A DNA stretch of 64,000 nt, from NCBI RefSeq assembly GCF_008520265.1, contig NZ_VIQM01000097.1, positions 1 to 64,000 of the forward strand, given 5' to 3'. This document shows positions 7,899-16,040 of this stretch, piece after piece. Source of the DNA: Sphingobacterium cavernae (lineage in GTDB: Bacteria; Bacteroidota; Bacteroidia; Sphingobacteriales; Sphingobacteriaceae). Below the pieces are notes generated by a model. That model saw nothing but the letters and a program-made list of their open reading frames with translations, made no database searches and was not told where the DNA came from. Both the position numbers and the translations under genes were made by a program. Within the stretch, counting starts at the first letter, position 1. Every line of letters begins with the position of its first letter.

Positions 7899-8897
7899 CT
7901 AAAAAATTAACAAGTACCTCTTCTCATCCTTAAACGACAGAATAATTTCCCTTCTTGCTAATTCTAAAGTAAAGAAGTCATACTTTGTATCGTAACTGGT
8001 AATATGATCCATGAAAACCTCTACATTACGACTATCTTTTATATATGGTTTGAAAAAGTTGTGAACATGAAATTTAAAAGTATCAAAGTCCATAAAATCT
8101 AATTCCTTGTTTAGAATATGTTTTTTATTCAAAAGTCCCAACACATCTTTATCAAATTCTAAAGGAATTTCTATGATCTTACGTATTTCATCTTTTGTTG
8201 CAAATAAATCGTTCTCATTATTTAAAGTACTTATATTATCAAAATTTCTTGTATTTAAATAGGGTATAAATTCATCACCTATAATATTGAAAACATGATC
8301 AAAAAGTGTATAAAATTTTAACTGCATTAATTCAAATGTGGGTAATTGATAATATCTTGATATAAAACTGCTAAATCTCTTTAAAGCCTCTTCTTTTTCA
8401 TAGATTAGAAATAATCCAAAAGAATCTTTATAGGAATAAAAATCTTTCATATCACATTCAAGAATTATTAGCCTTTCTTTAATTCTATTATTAATATTAA
8501 ATAGTATTTTATTTAGACATTTTTCTATAGAAGAAGTATTAGGAGATTTTGAGATGAATTTTTTCTTAGCCTTTAACAAAAAGAATATATATAAGCTTAA
8601 ATTCAATTTACCCTCATATTCATCTAAATCTTTTATAACATCTTCAACAGAAGCATAATTCCAATTTGGTGGATATTCTTCTAATATGTATTTTAATCTT
8701 GAATCATGAACAGATAATGCATCTAACTCTAATAATTCATCAAATGAAAAACTTTCATAAACTATATAAGCTATGATTTCATAGTCTCTTTCATTTAACT
8801 CATCATTTCCAATTTGAGATACTAATTGCTCTACGGGCGAGAGTATATTAAAATTATTATAATACTTAGACACATTAGAACTATCTTTTCCTTCCAT
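7899..8897 (-). CDS. Hypothetical protein, 332 aa
   Basis: Unrecognised. The protein is rich in Phe, Tyr, Leu, Asp and Glu, apparently all-helical, with no signal peptide, no membrane helix and no catalytic motif I can name. It starts at ATG 8897 and lies divergent from the toxin-antitoxin pair, with 78 bases between. It forms a two-gene unit with the 74-residue gene downstream. Its AT-rich composition matches the rest of the mobile element, so it is an accessory gene of unknown role. Confidence 0.5.
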   Translation of the reverse strand: MEGKDSSNVSKYYNNFNILSPVEQLVSQIGNDELNERDYEIIAYIVYESFSFDELLELDALSVHDSRLKYILEEYPPNWNYASVEDVIKDLDEYEGKLNLSLYIFFLLKAKKKFISKSPNTSSIEKCLNKILFNINNRIKERLIILECDMKDFYSYKDSFGLFLIYEKEEALKRFSSFISRYYQLPTFELMQLKFYTLFDHVFNIIGDEFIPYLNTRNFDNISTLNNENDLFATKDEIRKIIEIPLEFDKDVLGLLNKKHILNKELDFMDFDTFKFHVHNFFKPYIKDSRNVEVFMDHITSYDTKYDFFTLELARREIILSFKDEKRYLLIF

Positions 8898-8928
8898 TAT
8901 TTAAATAGTTTGTTTTTTTTATTTTAAA

Positions 8929-8953
8929 TGTACGGAATATTTACGTACATTTG
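8929..8953 (+). promoter_or_regulatory. Likely toxin-antitoxin promoter with operator
   Basis: A 6-bp inverted repeat TGTACG/CGTACA (8929-8934 and 8944-8949, 9-base spacer) overlaps TACATTTG at 8946-8953, which fits the Bacteroidota -7 box TAnnTTTG. It lies 23 bases before the antitoxin ATG, where autorepression by the antitoxin would act. I see no matching -33 TTTG at the right spacing. Confidence 0.4.
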
Positions 8954-8975
8954 TATTAATAAATTATTTGTTATC

Positions 8976-9293
8976 ATGGCAACAATAGCAACAGATCGTA
9001 TTGATATCCGTATTAGTAAGGAGAACAAAGACCTTATTAAATATGCTGCTGAAATAAGTGGTTTTAAAACTGTTTCAGAGTTTATTGTTTCATTAGCAAA
9101 AAATGAAGCCAAGAGAATCATCGAAGAAGAAACTCGACTACTTAAGTCAATGGATGATAAAGTACTCTTTGTAGAAACTTTACTTAATCCTCCTACTCCA
9201 AATAAAGCTTTAAAATCAGCATTAGGTAATTATAACGATTTATTAAATTCATCAAATCCTAATGATTTCCACAGTTTTAGAAAAAAATCATAA
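8976..9293 (+). CDS. DUF1778 (TacA-like) antitoxin
   Basis: A 105-residue antitoxin starting at ATG 8976 (MATIATDRIDIRISK); longer frames reach back to 8928 but would begin inside the promoter. The N-terminal ribbon-helix-helix reads RIDIRISKENKDLIKYAAE then GFKTVSEFIVSLA, matching DUF1778/TacA. These proteins bind their operator and neutralise a GNAT toxin through the C-terminal tail. The gene overlaps the toxin gene by 32 bases. It is known that such pairs stabilise mobile elements; here it sits beside the integrase. Confidence 0.8.
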   Translation: MATIATDRIDIRISKENKDLIKYAAEISGFKTVSEFIVSLAKNEAKRIIEEETRLLKSMDDKVLFVETLLNPPTPNKALKSALGNYNDLLNSSNPNDFHSFRKKS

Positions 9294-9750
9294 CCGCAAA
9301 AACTTCTCTTGTGGTATTGATGAATTAGACAATTATCTAAAACAATATGCAAATCAAGACATTAAAAAACGATTAGCTGTTTGTTATGTTATTGCAGATC
9401 AAGCCAATGAAGTAATCGGATATTATACGCTTTCTTCTAATAGTATAGACCTTTCAGACATTCCAGAAGATTTAGCAAAGTCATTAAAGTATGTTGAAAT
9501 ACCTGTTATCATAATAGGTCGCTTGGCAGTGCATAAAGATTACCAAGGAAATAAACTTGGGCAAACATTACTGATTGATGCTCTAAAACGTATCGTAGAA
9601 ATAAGTGCACTTGTTGGAAATCACGCTGTCATTGTTGACCCTATTAATGATATTGCTACAAAATTCTATGCTAAACTTGGATTTGTACCTTTGAAAACTT
9701 CAAATCGAATGTTCTTACCACTAAAAACAATAATTGACTTATTTAAATAG
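9262..9750 (+). CDS. GNAT-family (TacT-like) toxin
   Basis: A 162-residue acetyltransferase of the TacT/AtaT type, which acetylates aminoacyl-tRNA and blocks translation. It shows FSCGIDELDNYLKQYANQD at the start, GYYTLSSNSI, then IIIGRLAVHKDYQGNKLGQ (acetyl-CoA-binding motif A, about 92-110) and KFYAKLGFVPL near the end. These are the family hallmarks. ATG 9262 overlaps the antitoxin by 32 bases, typical of the pair. It ends 8 bases from the convergent integrase gene. Confidence 0.85.
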   Translation: MISTVLEKNHNRKNFSCGIDELDNYLKQYANQDIKKRLAVCYVIADQANEVIGYYTLSSNSIDLSDIPEDLAKSLKYVEIPVIIIGRLAVHKDYQGNKLGQTLLIDALKRIVEISALVGNHAVIVDPINDIATKFYAKLGFVPLKTSNRMFLPLKTIIDLFK

Positions 9751-9758
9751 AATAGGGA

Positions 9759-10988
9759 TTAAGCTCCCTTATTCCATTTACTCATTTCATCAACTAAATA
9801 CTTACTCTCTAGCTTCACATAACGTCTAAAGCTTCTTTCATCTTTATGATTGCTTATTGTTTTAACTACACGTTCTGGAATTCCTAATTCGAGAGATACT
9901 GAAATAAATGTTTTCCTCATCACGTGACTTGTTATTAATTCATACTTGTAAAATTCACGTTTTTCTGCATTAGCACCGCGATAACGAGTTAAAACTATTT
10001 TCTTATCCCATCCTAATATCTCACAACACCTTTTCAAATTATCGTTCAATTTTTGGCTCCTTAGTTTCGGGATTGGTTCGTAAATAGTTCCTTTATATAA
10101 TTCAATCAACTCACTCAAATGATTATTTATTGGAACAATATGATTGAAAGTTTTTGTTTTTTGAATGGTTAGACTAATCAGTTCTTCTTCAATTATAGCT
10201 TCACTTACATCATATACATCACAATGCCTTAATCCAGTAAATGCACCGAAACAAAACATATCACGCGATCTATTTAAAGTACCATTCTTAAAGTCATAAC
10301 GATAGAGCATCATTAATTCTTCATAAGTCAATCGAATGACTTCTATTTCATTTTCAATTCGTTTAAGCTCTTTAAAAGAAAGATTCGAATGGTAACCCCG
10401 ACGAAGTCCCCAACTCATAAAAGTTTTTAAAACTGCAATGACACGGCTGTAATAGTTGTTCAAATACCCTTTGACATTAAAACAATAATCCATAAATGCT
10501 TCCTCAAATCTATAATCAATCTTATCAAAGCGAACAGGAAATTTAGAAAACTCTTTAAACTCAAAAATTTTATGCTTACAAGTGGTTATCTTCTTAATTG
10601 TACTTTCAGCTTTAGTCAATTTGCAAACATTAATATATTCATCAAATGCTTGAAAGAAATCAATAGCTACAGATTTATTATTAGACTCAAAACGTTCTAA
10701 AAACTGCTTTTCTGAAAATTCAATGCTATTGTACTTGAAGAACTCAAATATATTATCAACTTTATCCTTTATCTCAAAAAGTGTTTTATTCCATTCCTTA
10801 TATTCCTTAGCAAAAGGATGACTTTTTGAATAAACGATTGTTTCAGTCTCTGAATCCCAGTCATCAATTCCAGACTTAACTTCTAAATTCTTACGAATTC
10901 TAATTTTCTCATGTTTCACTACCAATCTAATTGGTGCTAGTCCAATTTTTGACACTTTGTCTTTTCTAATTTCAAAATTACACCTCAT
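9759..10988 (-). CDS. Tyrosine recombinase (integrase)
   Basis: A site-specific recombinase of the Bacteroidota phage-integrase type that would insert and excise the element. From the ATG at 10988 it begins MRCNFEIRKDKVSKIGLAPIR, the arm-binding domain; an in-frame TTG at 11015 would add 9 residues but is a weaker start. A SAM-like core-binding domain follows, then the catalytic domain with FGAFTGLRHCDV (first Arg), ITSHVMRKT (His-x-x-Arg), ISNHKDERSFRRYV (His and the nucleophile Tyr). All catalytic residues I can place are intact. The gene is at the right end of the element. Confidence 0.85.
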   Translation of the reverse strand: MRCNFEIRKDKVSKIGLAPIRLVVKHEKIRIRKNLEVKSGIDDWDSETETIVYSKSHPFAKEYKEWNKTLFEIKDKVDNIFEFFKYNSIEFSEKQFLERFESNNKSVAIDFFQAFDEYINVCKLTKAESTIKKITTCKHKIFEFKEFSKFPVRFDKIDYRFEEAFMDYCFNVKGYLNNYYSRVIAVLKTFMSWGLRRGYHSNLSFKELKRIENEIEVIRLTYEELMMLYRYDFKNGTLNRSRDMFCFGAFTGLRHCDVYDVSEAIIEEELISLTIQKTKTFNHIVPINNHLSELIELYKGTIYEPIPKLRSQKLNDNLKRCCEILGWDKKIVLTRYRGANAEKREFYKYELITSHVMRKTFISVSLELGIPERVVKTISNHKDERSFRRYVKLESKYLVDEMSKWNKGA

Positions 10989-11005
10989 TGTAACAAACTT
11001 TAATG

Positions 11006-11118
11006 TAGGGGGCAATATAGGGGGCAGAATTTCTATTAAAGTCTATTAAAATGGATTAAAGACTCTGAAAATAAATTCATAACAACCTGTATTTCAATAC
11101 ACTAAAGTATATTAAAAT
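11006..11118. repeat. Direct repeats upstream of the integrase
   Basis: TAGGGGGCA occurs at 11006-11014 and 11018-11026. A 16-base motif beginning TAAAGT and ending TTAAAAT occurs at 11037-11052 and 11103-11118, with one mismatch. Repeats of this kind beside an integrase gene are candidate recombinase arm sites or an attachment region. The matching site at the other end was not found. Confidence 0.4.
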
Positions 11119-11155
11119 AAACTAAAAAATCAAATTAGAACAGTTGGGAGCACTG

Positions 11156-11181
11156 AAATCCTCACAGAAATGTGGGGATTT
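11156..11181 (+). terminator. Rho-independent terminator
   Basis: An 11-bp stem (11156-11166 with 11171-11181, one G-T pair), GAAA loop, then a run of T (11179-11184). No complete gene precedes it on the plus strand within the window, so it may be left from a locus disrupted by the element's insertion. Confidence 0.6.
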
Positions 11182-11207
11182 TTTGTTTTTAAACCTCTCC
11201 TATTCAG

Positions 11208-11342
11208 CTGTTTAATCCTGTTTAATCCGAAGTGAGCCTGTAAACACTCTGTTAATTAATTAATTAATTAATTAATGCTAATTACTAAAAAACATAATAA
11301 AAACCCTCTAATCTGGTTCAATCTTGGTTCACTTTTGGTTCA
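11208..11342. repeat. Helically phased short direct repeats in a gene-free stretch
   Basis: The gene-free stretch 11016-11478 holds three repeat sets. CTGTTTAATC is repeated in tandem at 11208-11217 and 11218-11227. A TTAA tract of about 25 bases covers 11252-11276. TGGTTCA occurs three times at 11314, 11325 and 11336, exactly 11 bases apart. The 10-11 base periods place copies on one face of the helix, as for a DNA-binding protein array. Otherwise nothing recognisable lies in the stretch. Confidence 0.5.
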
Positions 11343-11478
11343 CTTTTAGATTAAACGTAGAAATATTTGGACTTCATTCTTTACATCTATACCCCCATGT
11401 AAATTTTCGTGTCCAAATTTTATTGAGGATTAACTATCTTTAATTTTTAAATTATGAATCCGCTTATCAAATAATATT

Positions 11479-12117
11479 TTGTGCAAAGTTTACAATAAAA
11501 TTGGTTCATTAACGACCTTAAAAGAAAGACTAGATTATTATAATATTACTGATTTCAAATCAGTAAGAGATATTATCAATTTTAAAAACTCATATGAAGA
11601 ATTGAGGAACAGTGTACTAAGTCTTCATGAAAAAATTATATTAAAGGAAAAAGAGTCCCTAAATGCGGAATTACCATTTATTCAATCAAAAATAGATGAA
11701 TTAAAAGATGCGACGATTAAAAAATTAACATTAGAAATAGAAATTCTAAATAATAATATTAAATCATTAGAGTCTATAATTCCTAATAACTTTATTAATC
11801 AGATTTCTAAAAATGTTTGATTATTAAATAAAAAAAGAAAGTTAAAATATAAGGAGAAAAACTTCTCAAATGAAGTATTACTGTCATATAAAAATTTACA
11901 AGAAGAGTATAAAAATAAATATGAGAGACTTTCTTTTATTGAGACAAATTTTGAAACTGCTATCAATCTAAGTGCTGTAAAAGATATAAACAATTTAAAT
12001 AGAAAGAAGAATATAATATATGAACTGAATAATTATTTATATGGTGCAATTGGAGAACAGAAGGTCGTTAAAGAATTAGAAAATTTATCAGATGATTTCA
12101 TTTTAATTAAGGGAGTG
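11479..12117 (+). pseudogene. NERD-domain coiled-coil protein, interrupted and truncated
   Basis: A broken gene. The first part (11479-11820, TTG start, 113 codons) is coiled coil ending in a TGA at 11818-11820. The same frame stays open from 11821 for 99 more codons: further coiled coil, then YLYGAIGEQKVVKELENL, which matches the start of a NERD (nuclease-related) domain. The frame then runs into the end of the IS256 remnant at about 12111 and stops. So there are two lesions, an in-frame stop and loss of most of the NERD domain. The true start is uncertain. Coiled-coil-NERD proteins are linked to DNA processing; nothing functional is expected to be left. Confidence 0.55.
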
Positions 12118-12133
12118 TAAAATAAACTGTGTC

Positions 12134-12175
12134 AATGGTTGAATTACCGCCCCGCGGGGCGGTAATTCAACCATT
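12134..12175. repeat. Perfect 42-bp palindrome within the IS remnant
   Basis: Two 21-base arms with no spacer, centre CGCCCCG/CGGGGCG. It is far more GC-rich than its surroundings and is followed by a short T run on the plus strand. It could end transcription running into or out of the insertion sequence. Confidence 0.7.
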
Positions 12176-12179
12176 TTTC

Positions 12180-12440
12180 TTATTGCAAATCTAACACCAT
12201 TCTTCCCGGAAACCAAATTGCTAATTTCTGTGCTGTTGTTCCCCAATTGGCCAGTGGCATCGTCCATTTCTTCTTAATGTTGTTATGTGCTAAATAAATC
12301 AATTTCAATAACGCTATATCGGAGGTGAATGCACCTTTAGTTTTGGTGACCTTACGCACTTGGCGATGAAATCCTTCGATCGTGTTAGTCGTGTAGATCA
12401 ACTTTCGGATGGATTTATCGTATCGGAAATAGGTGGTCAT
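12180..12440 (-). pseudogene. IS256-family transposase, C-terminal fragment
   Basis: The last 86 residues of a mutator-type transposase that is normally about 400 residues. RKLIYTTNTIEGFHRQVRK is the family signature and its Glu is probably the third residue of the DDE triad; ALLKLIYLAHNNIKKKW and NWGTTAQKLAIWFPGR follow. The N-terminal DNA-binding part and the two catalytic Asp residues are gone, so it cannot transpose. Confidence 0.8.
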
Positions 12441-12452
12441 AGGAATTAAATG

Positions 12453-13631
12453 TTATTGGACTTTTTTCAACCATTTTACGATTCCTCTATAAATCTTGTC
12501 AGCAGTCTGTTTATGGAATTTTTCGTCAAGTATGCGTTTCTCATCTTCTGGATTACTTAAGAAAGCGATTTCAACCAAACTATTCGGATATTCTGTTGGA
12601 GAATTTAGTAAAAAATTGAAATTACCAATCAATCCAAATTCATTCAATCCTAAATCTAACATTTCGTCTAAAATATATTTAGAGACTTCTCTACTCCCCA
12701 TATGGTGGTAATATGTGCTTACGCCTTTCACCTCGGATCTAGATGATGCATTAAAATGTAAGCTGATAAGTAAGTCGGGTTTTACCTCTTTTAATTTAAG
12801 CACGCGATCTGTAGTAGAAATATCCACATCTTCGCTTCGGGTCAAATACACATTTTTCACACCCTTCTTGCGTAATAATCTTTCCAATTCTTTCGCAAAC
12901 AACAAATTATATATTTTCTCCTCTGTACCATTTGAGCTAACAGCCCCTTTGGCACTCCCTCCATGACCAGCATCTATGGCAATAAATAGATTCTTTATAC
13001 CTGATTTTGAGGGAGCATGTTTAACACATATTCGCAGAGACTTATTGCTATAATTAACGCTATAGCCCCAATTTTGAGTATCTTTCAAATCGATATGTAT
13101 TCGGAAAACATCTTTCTCCAGCTGCTCACGGTAAACATTCTTGACTATCTGTGCATTTCTTAATTGAGTAATCCATGTAGTGTTTGAAACAGCTCCAAAA
13201 ATATCAATAACGATTTTATTGGGTTCTACTAACTGAAAACTTCTATATGGAAGTCGATCAGGTAGCGCGACAGTCAGTACGTCATACTTTTCTTTGGCAG
13301 ACAAATGCCAAGAACCAGTTAAAAAATTAGTAGTGACTTTAGCTTCTAACCCTTCAAAACCACGCTTAATAAAGCGTTTAGGGATATACGCTTGCCAATT
13401 TTCGGATAACTTGACTTTATATCTATTTTCTACTGAATCTATTACTACCAATCGCACTGCAGAATCGATAAAAGTCATTTTATCAGCTCCTAATCTAACT
13501 ATACCATCACAATATTCCATATAAGGCAAGTCTCCAGTGGTTCTACCAATCCAAGGTTCTTGAGCGCTTGCCGGAAGTAATATCGAAACAAATAAAGCAA
13601 TTGGAAAAATTGTAAACAAAATGGTTTTCAT
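12453..13631 (-). CDS. N-acetylmuramoyl-L-alanine amidase (Amidase_3)
   Basis: A 392-residue secreted peptidoglycan amidase that cleaves the bond between MurNAc and the stem peptide. Signal peptide 1-23 (ends PASAQ), an SH3-like/AMIN-type N-terminal region to about 215, then the Amidase_3 domain: AIDAGHGGSAKGA (first zinc His), Glu in GTEEKIYN, LISLHFNAS (second His) and LVEIAFLSNPEDEK with the catalytic Glu. All zinc and catalytic positions are kept. It would act in the periplasm in cell separation or wall recycling. The gene's 3' end is only about a dozen bases from the IS256 remnant but looks complete. Confidence 0.85.
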   Translation of the reverse strand: MKTILFTIFPIALFVSILLPASAQEPWIGRTTGDLPYMEYCDGIVRLGADKMTFIDSAVRLVVIDSVENRYKVKLSENWQAYIPKRFIKRGFEGLEAKVTTNFLTGSWHLSAKEKYDVLTVALPDRLPYRSFQLVEPNKIVIDIFGAVSNTTWITQLRNAQIVKNVYREQLEKDVFRIHIDLKDTQNWGYSVNYSNKSLRICVKHAPSKSGIKNLFIAIDAGHGGSAKGAVSSNGTEEKIYNLLFAKELERLLRKKGVKNVYLTRSEDVDISTTDRVLKLKEVKPDLLISLHFNASSRSEVKGVSTYYHHMGSREVSKYILDEMLDLGLNEFGLIGNFNFLLNSPTEYPNSLVEIAFLSNPEDEKRILDEKFHKQTADKIYRGIVKWLKKVQ

Positions 13632-13752
13632 AGGTTTTAGATTTGAAATTCAATTCGAACATCTGTAAATCTTTAGTTTATGTGAATTCCTTTAAAATTC
13701 AATTCATTTCTTAGCACAAATGGTACTTGGTAAAGATAGATTTTTTATTGAA

Positions 13753-13810
13753 AATGATTTGTTTCTTGGATACATTTCAATTCATATTCATGAAGAGCAA
13801 ACAAATCATT
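13753..13810. repeat. 12-bp inverted repeat upstream of the amidase
   Basis: AATGATTTGTTT at 13753-13764 pairs perfectly with 13799-13810, with a 34-base spacer. It is in the gap between the amidase start and the AraC remnant (13632-13896), which otherwise shows nothing recognisable. It may be a regulatory site or the edge of a deleted repeat. Confidence 0.35.
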
Positions 13811-13896
13811 GTTAAATGATAAAATTCAATCGAAAAAACTTATAAAAGTTGCTGAATTTGACAACAATAAAAGACATACCCAAGCACACAAGCATA

Positions 13897-14016
13897 ATGG
13901 CTATTTGGAGTTGGTATTGTAAGCAAATACCAGCGTCAGACAAGTCCAATTTCACAAAATTCTTTAAAAGACACGTGCTATTCACTCCGCAGGAATTTAA
14001 AAATATAAAGTTGTAA
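13897..14016 (+). pseudogene. AraC-family regulator, C-terminal fragment
   Basis: A short frame ends with SNFTKFFKRHVLFTPQEFKN, which matches the end of the second HTH of AraC proteins (SNFtrxFKrxxGxTPxEFR). The ~350 residues that should precede it are absent. It lies tail-to-tail with the DUF417 gene, 3 bases apart. It is a remnant and not expected to be functional. Confidence 0.55.
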
Positions 14017-14019
14017 TTG

Positions 14020-14631
14020 TTAAGTAGTTTTAATTTTCAGCCACTGTTTAGCTGATTCTGACGCAATTATTAACCCTGCTCCCATCATGATAATATCTTT
14101 CAACACCAAACGACCAGCTCCAGAAAGGTATGGAAAACCATAATGTGGCGTTGGATAATCACCTCCCAAATTGGGTACATATACTTCGGGAGTAGTAATC
14201 AAAAAAGAGAGCGTAACAATAGACATCCCGAATGTTAATATACCTCCCCAGAAACCAATTTTTGGCAACCAAATCCCAAGTAATACCAAAGTACCGATAA
14301 TACAAATCACTAATCCCAAACCATACGAAAACACATAAGTTCCATTTTCAGTATGCCATTCTATATTTTTTTGTACAACTAAGCCTTCAGGATTCTTATG
14401 CAGGTTATATTCTTTCACCAAAACACCATCTTTGTTATAAGCCATAACATCTGTTTTTGAATAGAAAAAACTCATAAACGGGCTATTAATCACAAACGGC
14501 ACTATCCCATCCGCCTCATATTGAAAAATTTTCAAGCCACCAATCCATGCCATCACGACAAATATTGCAATGCGCAAAAAATGAGTAAAAGAAATTGTAG
14601 AATATGCAAAAAACGTAAGTATAGATTTCAT
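14020..14631 (-). CDS. DUF417 (RclC/YkgB-like) membrane protein
   Basis: A 203-residue inner-membrane protein with about four hydrophobic segments. The signature IGGLKIFQYEADGIVPFVINSPFMSFFY reads (in two pieces) at about 31-57 and is diagnostic of DUF417, the family of E. coli RclC (YkgB), which is induced by reactive chlorine under the AraC-type regulator RclR. Its biochemical role is not known. It lies 65 bases downstream of an AraC-family gene in the same direction, the same pairing in another arrangement, so that regulator is its likely controller. Confidence 0.8.
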   Translation of the reverse strand: MKSILTFFAYSTISFTHFLRIAIFVVMAWIGGLKIFQYEADGIVPFVINSPFMSFFYSKTDVMAYNKDGVLVKEYNLHKNPEGLVVQKNIEWHTENGTYVFSYGLGLVICIIGTLVLLGIWLPKIGFWGGILTFGMSIVTLSFLITTPEVYVPNLGGDYPTPHYGFPYLSGAGRLVLKDIIMMGAGLIIASESAKQWLKIKTT

Positions 14632-14696
14632 AAGTCCTAAATATAAGCTACGCTAAATTAGAACTTTCATGTGGCAGTATAAATGGACAAATAAAA

Positions 14697-15572
14697 TCAA
14701 TCTATGGACTTTTCAGCAATTTCTGCAATTCCAATTTCTTCTCTGAATCTTTTGGGAGAAACACCGACATGTTTTTTGAAAAATCTACTGAAATAGAAAA
14801 CATCTTCAAATGCTAATATGAAAGCTATTTCTTTGATACTTTTATACGTAAGATGAAGTAGTTTTTTGGCTTCTAATATTAATCGTTCTTGAATTAAAAC
14901 CAGAGGAGATTTGCCATATTCGAGTTTGACGCGCTTACTAAAACTATTCAAGTTCATCTTGTAATAATCAGCGTAGAACTGAACAGATCTCTGTTCAATA
15001 AAATTAGCATTAATCACATTGCGCAAATCAGCTAAAACAATACTGGACTTAGGAGCATAATCCTGTCTTTGTAGCAACATCTCCTTATTGCATAGTGCTA
15101 ATATCAATTGCAAATACGCTTTCATGATAGAAAGATTATAAGACTCTTTCGCAACTTGAATACTTTGTATATGATTGAATAAAACATACGTTTCAGCAAT
15201 GAAATTTGAGGATGTATCAATTAGAGGTCGTTCAAAAATATTGTTGAACAGCACACCATTACACGCCACTTCCTTCTTATGGTATTCTATGCAGTAAAAA
15301 TCAGCATGAAACTGCAATACCTTTACCATAGAATTCGATGGTAATTCTATGTTTAGTAATTGATAAGGTGTTAAAAATAAGACCGTAAAATCTGCAGTTT
15401 TGTATGCTACTAAATTGATAGAAATGGATTTTACATGCTTTAATAAAATAACATAATAATAAGGATCATTCAGCTTAATATGTCCAACAGAAGAATCGTA
15501 ATCGTAAATCCTTATACTTTTGTGCATGGAATATTCTTGAATTAAATTATGATTTTTCGAAAAGATAAGCAT
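14697..15572 (-). CDS. AraC-family transcriptional regulator
   Basis: A 291-residue regulator. The N-terminal ~170 residues form the cupin-like sensory part; the C-terminal ~100 hold the double HTH, ending with IKEIAFILAFEDVFYFSRFF and KKHVGVSPKRFREEIG, the AraC/XylS signature. It precedes the DUF417 gene on the same strand and is divergent from the second AraC gene, with 468 bp between. By analogy with RclR it may sense an oxidant, but no conserved redox cysteine pair is evident, so the signal is open. Confidence 0.8.
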   Translation of the reverse strand: MLIFSKNHNLIQEYSMHKSIRIYDYDSSVGHIKLNDPYYYVILLKHVKSISINLVAYKTADFTVLFLTPYQLLNIELPSNSMVKVLQFHADFYCIEYHKKEVACNGVLFNNIFERPLIDTSSNFIAETYVLFNHIQSIQVAKESYNLSIMKAYLQLILALCNKEMLLQRQDYAPKSSIVLADLRNVINANFIEQRSVQFYADYYKMNLNSFSKRVKLEYGKSPLVLIQERLILEAKKLLHLTYKSIKEIAFILAFEDVFYFSRFFKKHVGVSPKRFREEIGIAEIAEKSID

Positions 15573-16040
15573 TAAAACTATTTCTCCCCAAATTCACTTT
15601 TGGAAATTTAATCAAGTCAGCTAATTTCTTGTGATGATATTGAGATTTATTAAAAATACATTTTCTCATAAATTTAATTTATTATAGTGTAGATGTCTTT
15701 AGAATGATATTCTAAGATTGTTCCTTTTAATTTTACTTGTTGTGCCTAGACACTATTAAAAGCACAAAATAGGAATAGAATAAAGTATGTCTTTTTCAAA
15801 ATATTCTAGAATTTTACCCATTGTAATAGGCTTTTATACATCCAAATTAATATCGCGAATTATACCACATTATATTCAAATCAACCACACAAACAATTAA
15901 TTGCTGGAAAATTATACATTTAGTATAGCTAATCACTATTTTTTGTTTTTAAATTGTTACTATGTATTTTCGAATTATAGAATAAATTGAAGTAATTTAA
16001 TTACTTCAATTAAGCAGATTCTTACTATTCAATTTCTACT
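15573..16040. other. Divergent intergenic region between two AraC genes
   Basis: 468 AT-rich bases that must hold the promoters of both AraC genes. I see no coding sequence. The one clear structure is the palindrome at 15985-16011, listed separately. Confidence 0.5.
15985..16011. promoter_or_regulatory. Perfect 27-bp palindrome before the second AraC gene
   Basis: AATTGAAGTAATT and its exact complement (13 bp each) flank a single T, centred 43 bases before the ATG at 16041. The position suits an operator for autoregulation or a hairpin in the 5' leader. No second copy was found before the SusC gene or the 29135 operon. Confidence 0.5.

Larger units (their letters stand above)
12111..12440 (-). 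mobile_element. IS256-family remnant (3' end only)
   Basis: The right-hand third of an IS256-type element. The likely terminal inverted repeat begins at 12111 with GGGAGTGTAAAATAAACTGT followed by GTCA. Inside are a 42-bp palindrome and the last 86 codons of the transposase. The rest, including the other end, is missing; at about 12440 the sequence passes straight into the flank of the amidase gene, so a deletion joined them. The outer end sits within the NERD pseudogene. Confidence 0.7.

Noticed and set aside
11137..11160. Possible 3' end of a tRNA gene left at the insertion site (GTTGGGAGCACT just before a terminator)
   Set aside because: It has an acceptor-like end and a following terminator, but no T-loop TTCRANT or other cloverleaf part can be found, so I do not call a tRNA fragment or att site.
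11252..11276. TTAA tandem tract as a microsatellite phase-variation switch
   Set aside because: No gene start or promoter is placed so that a change in copy number would alter expression.
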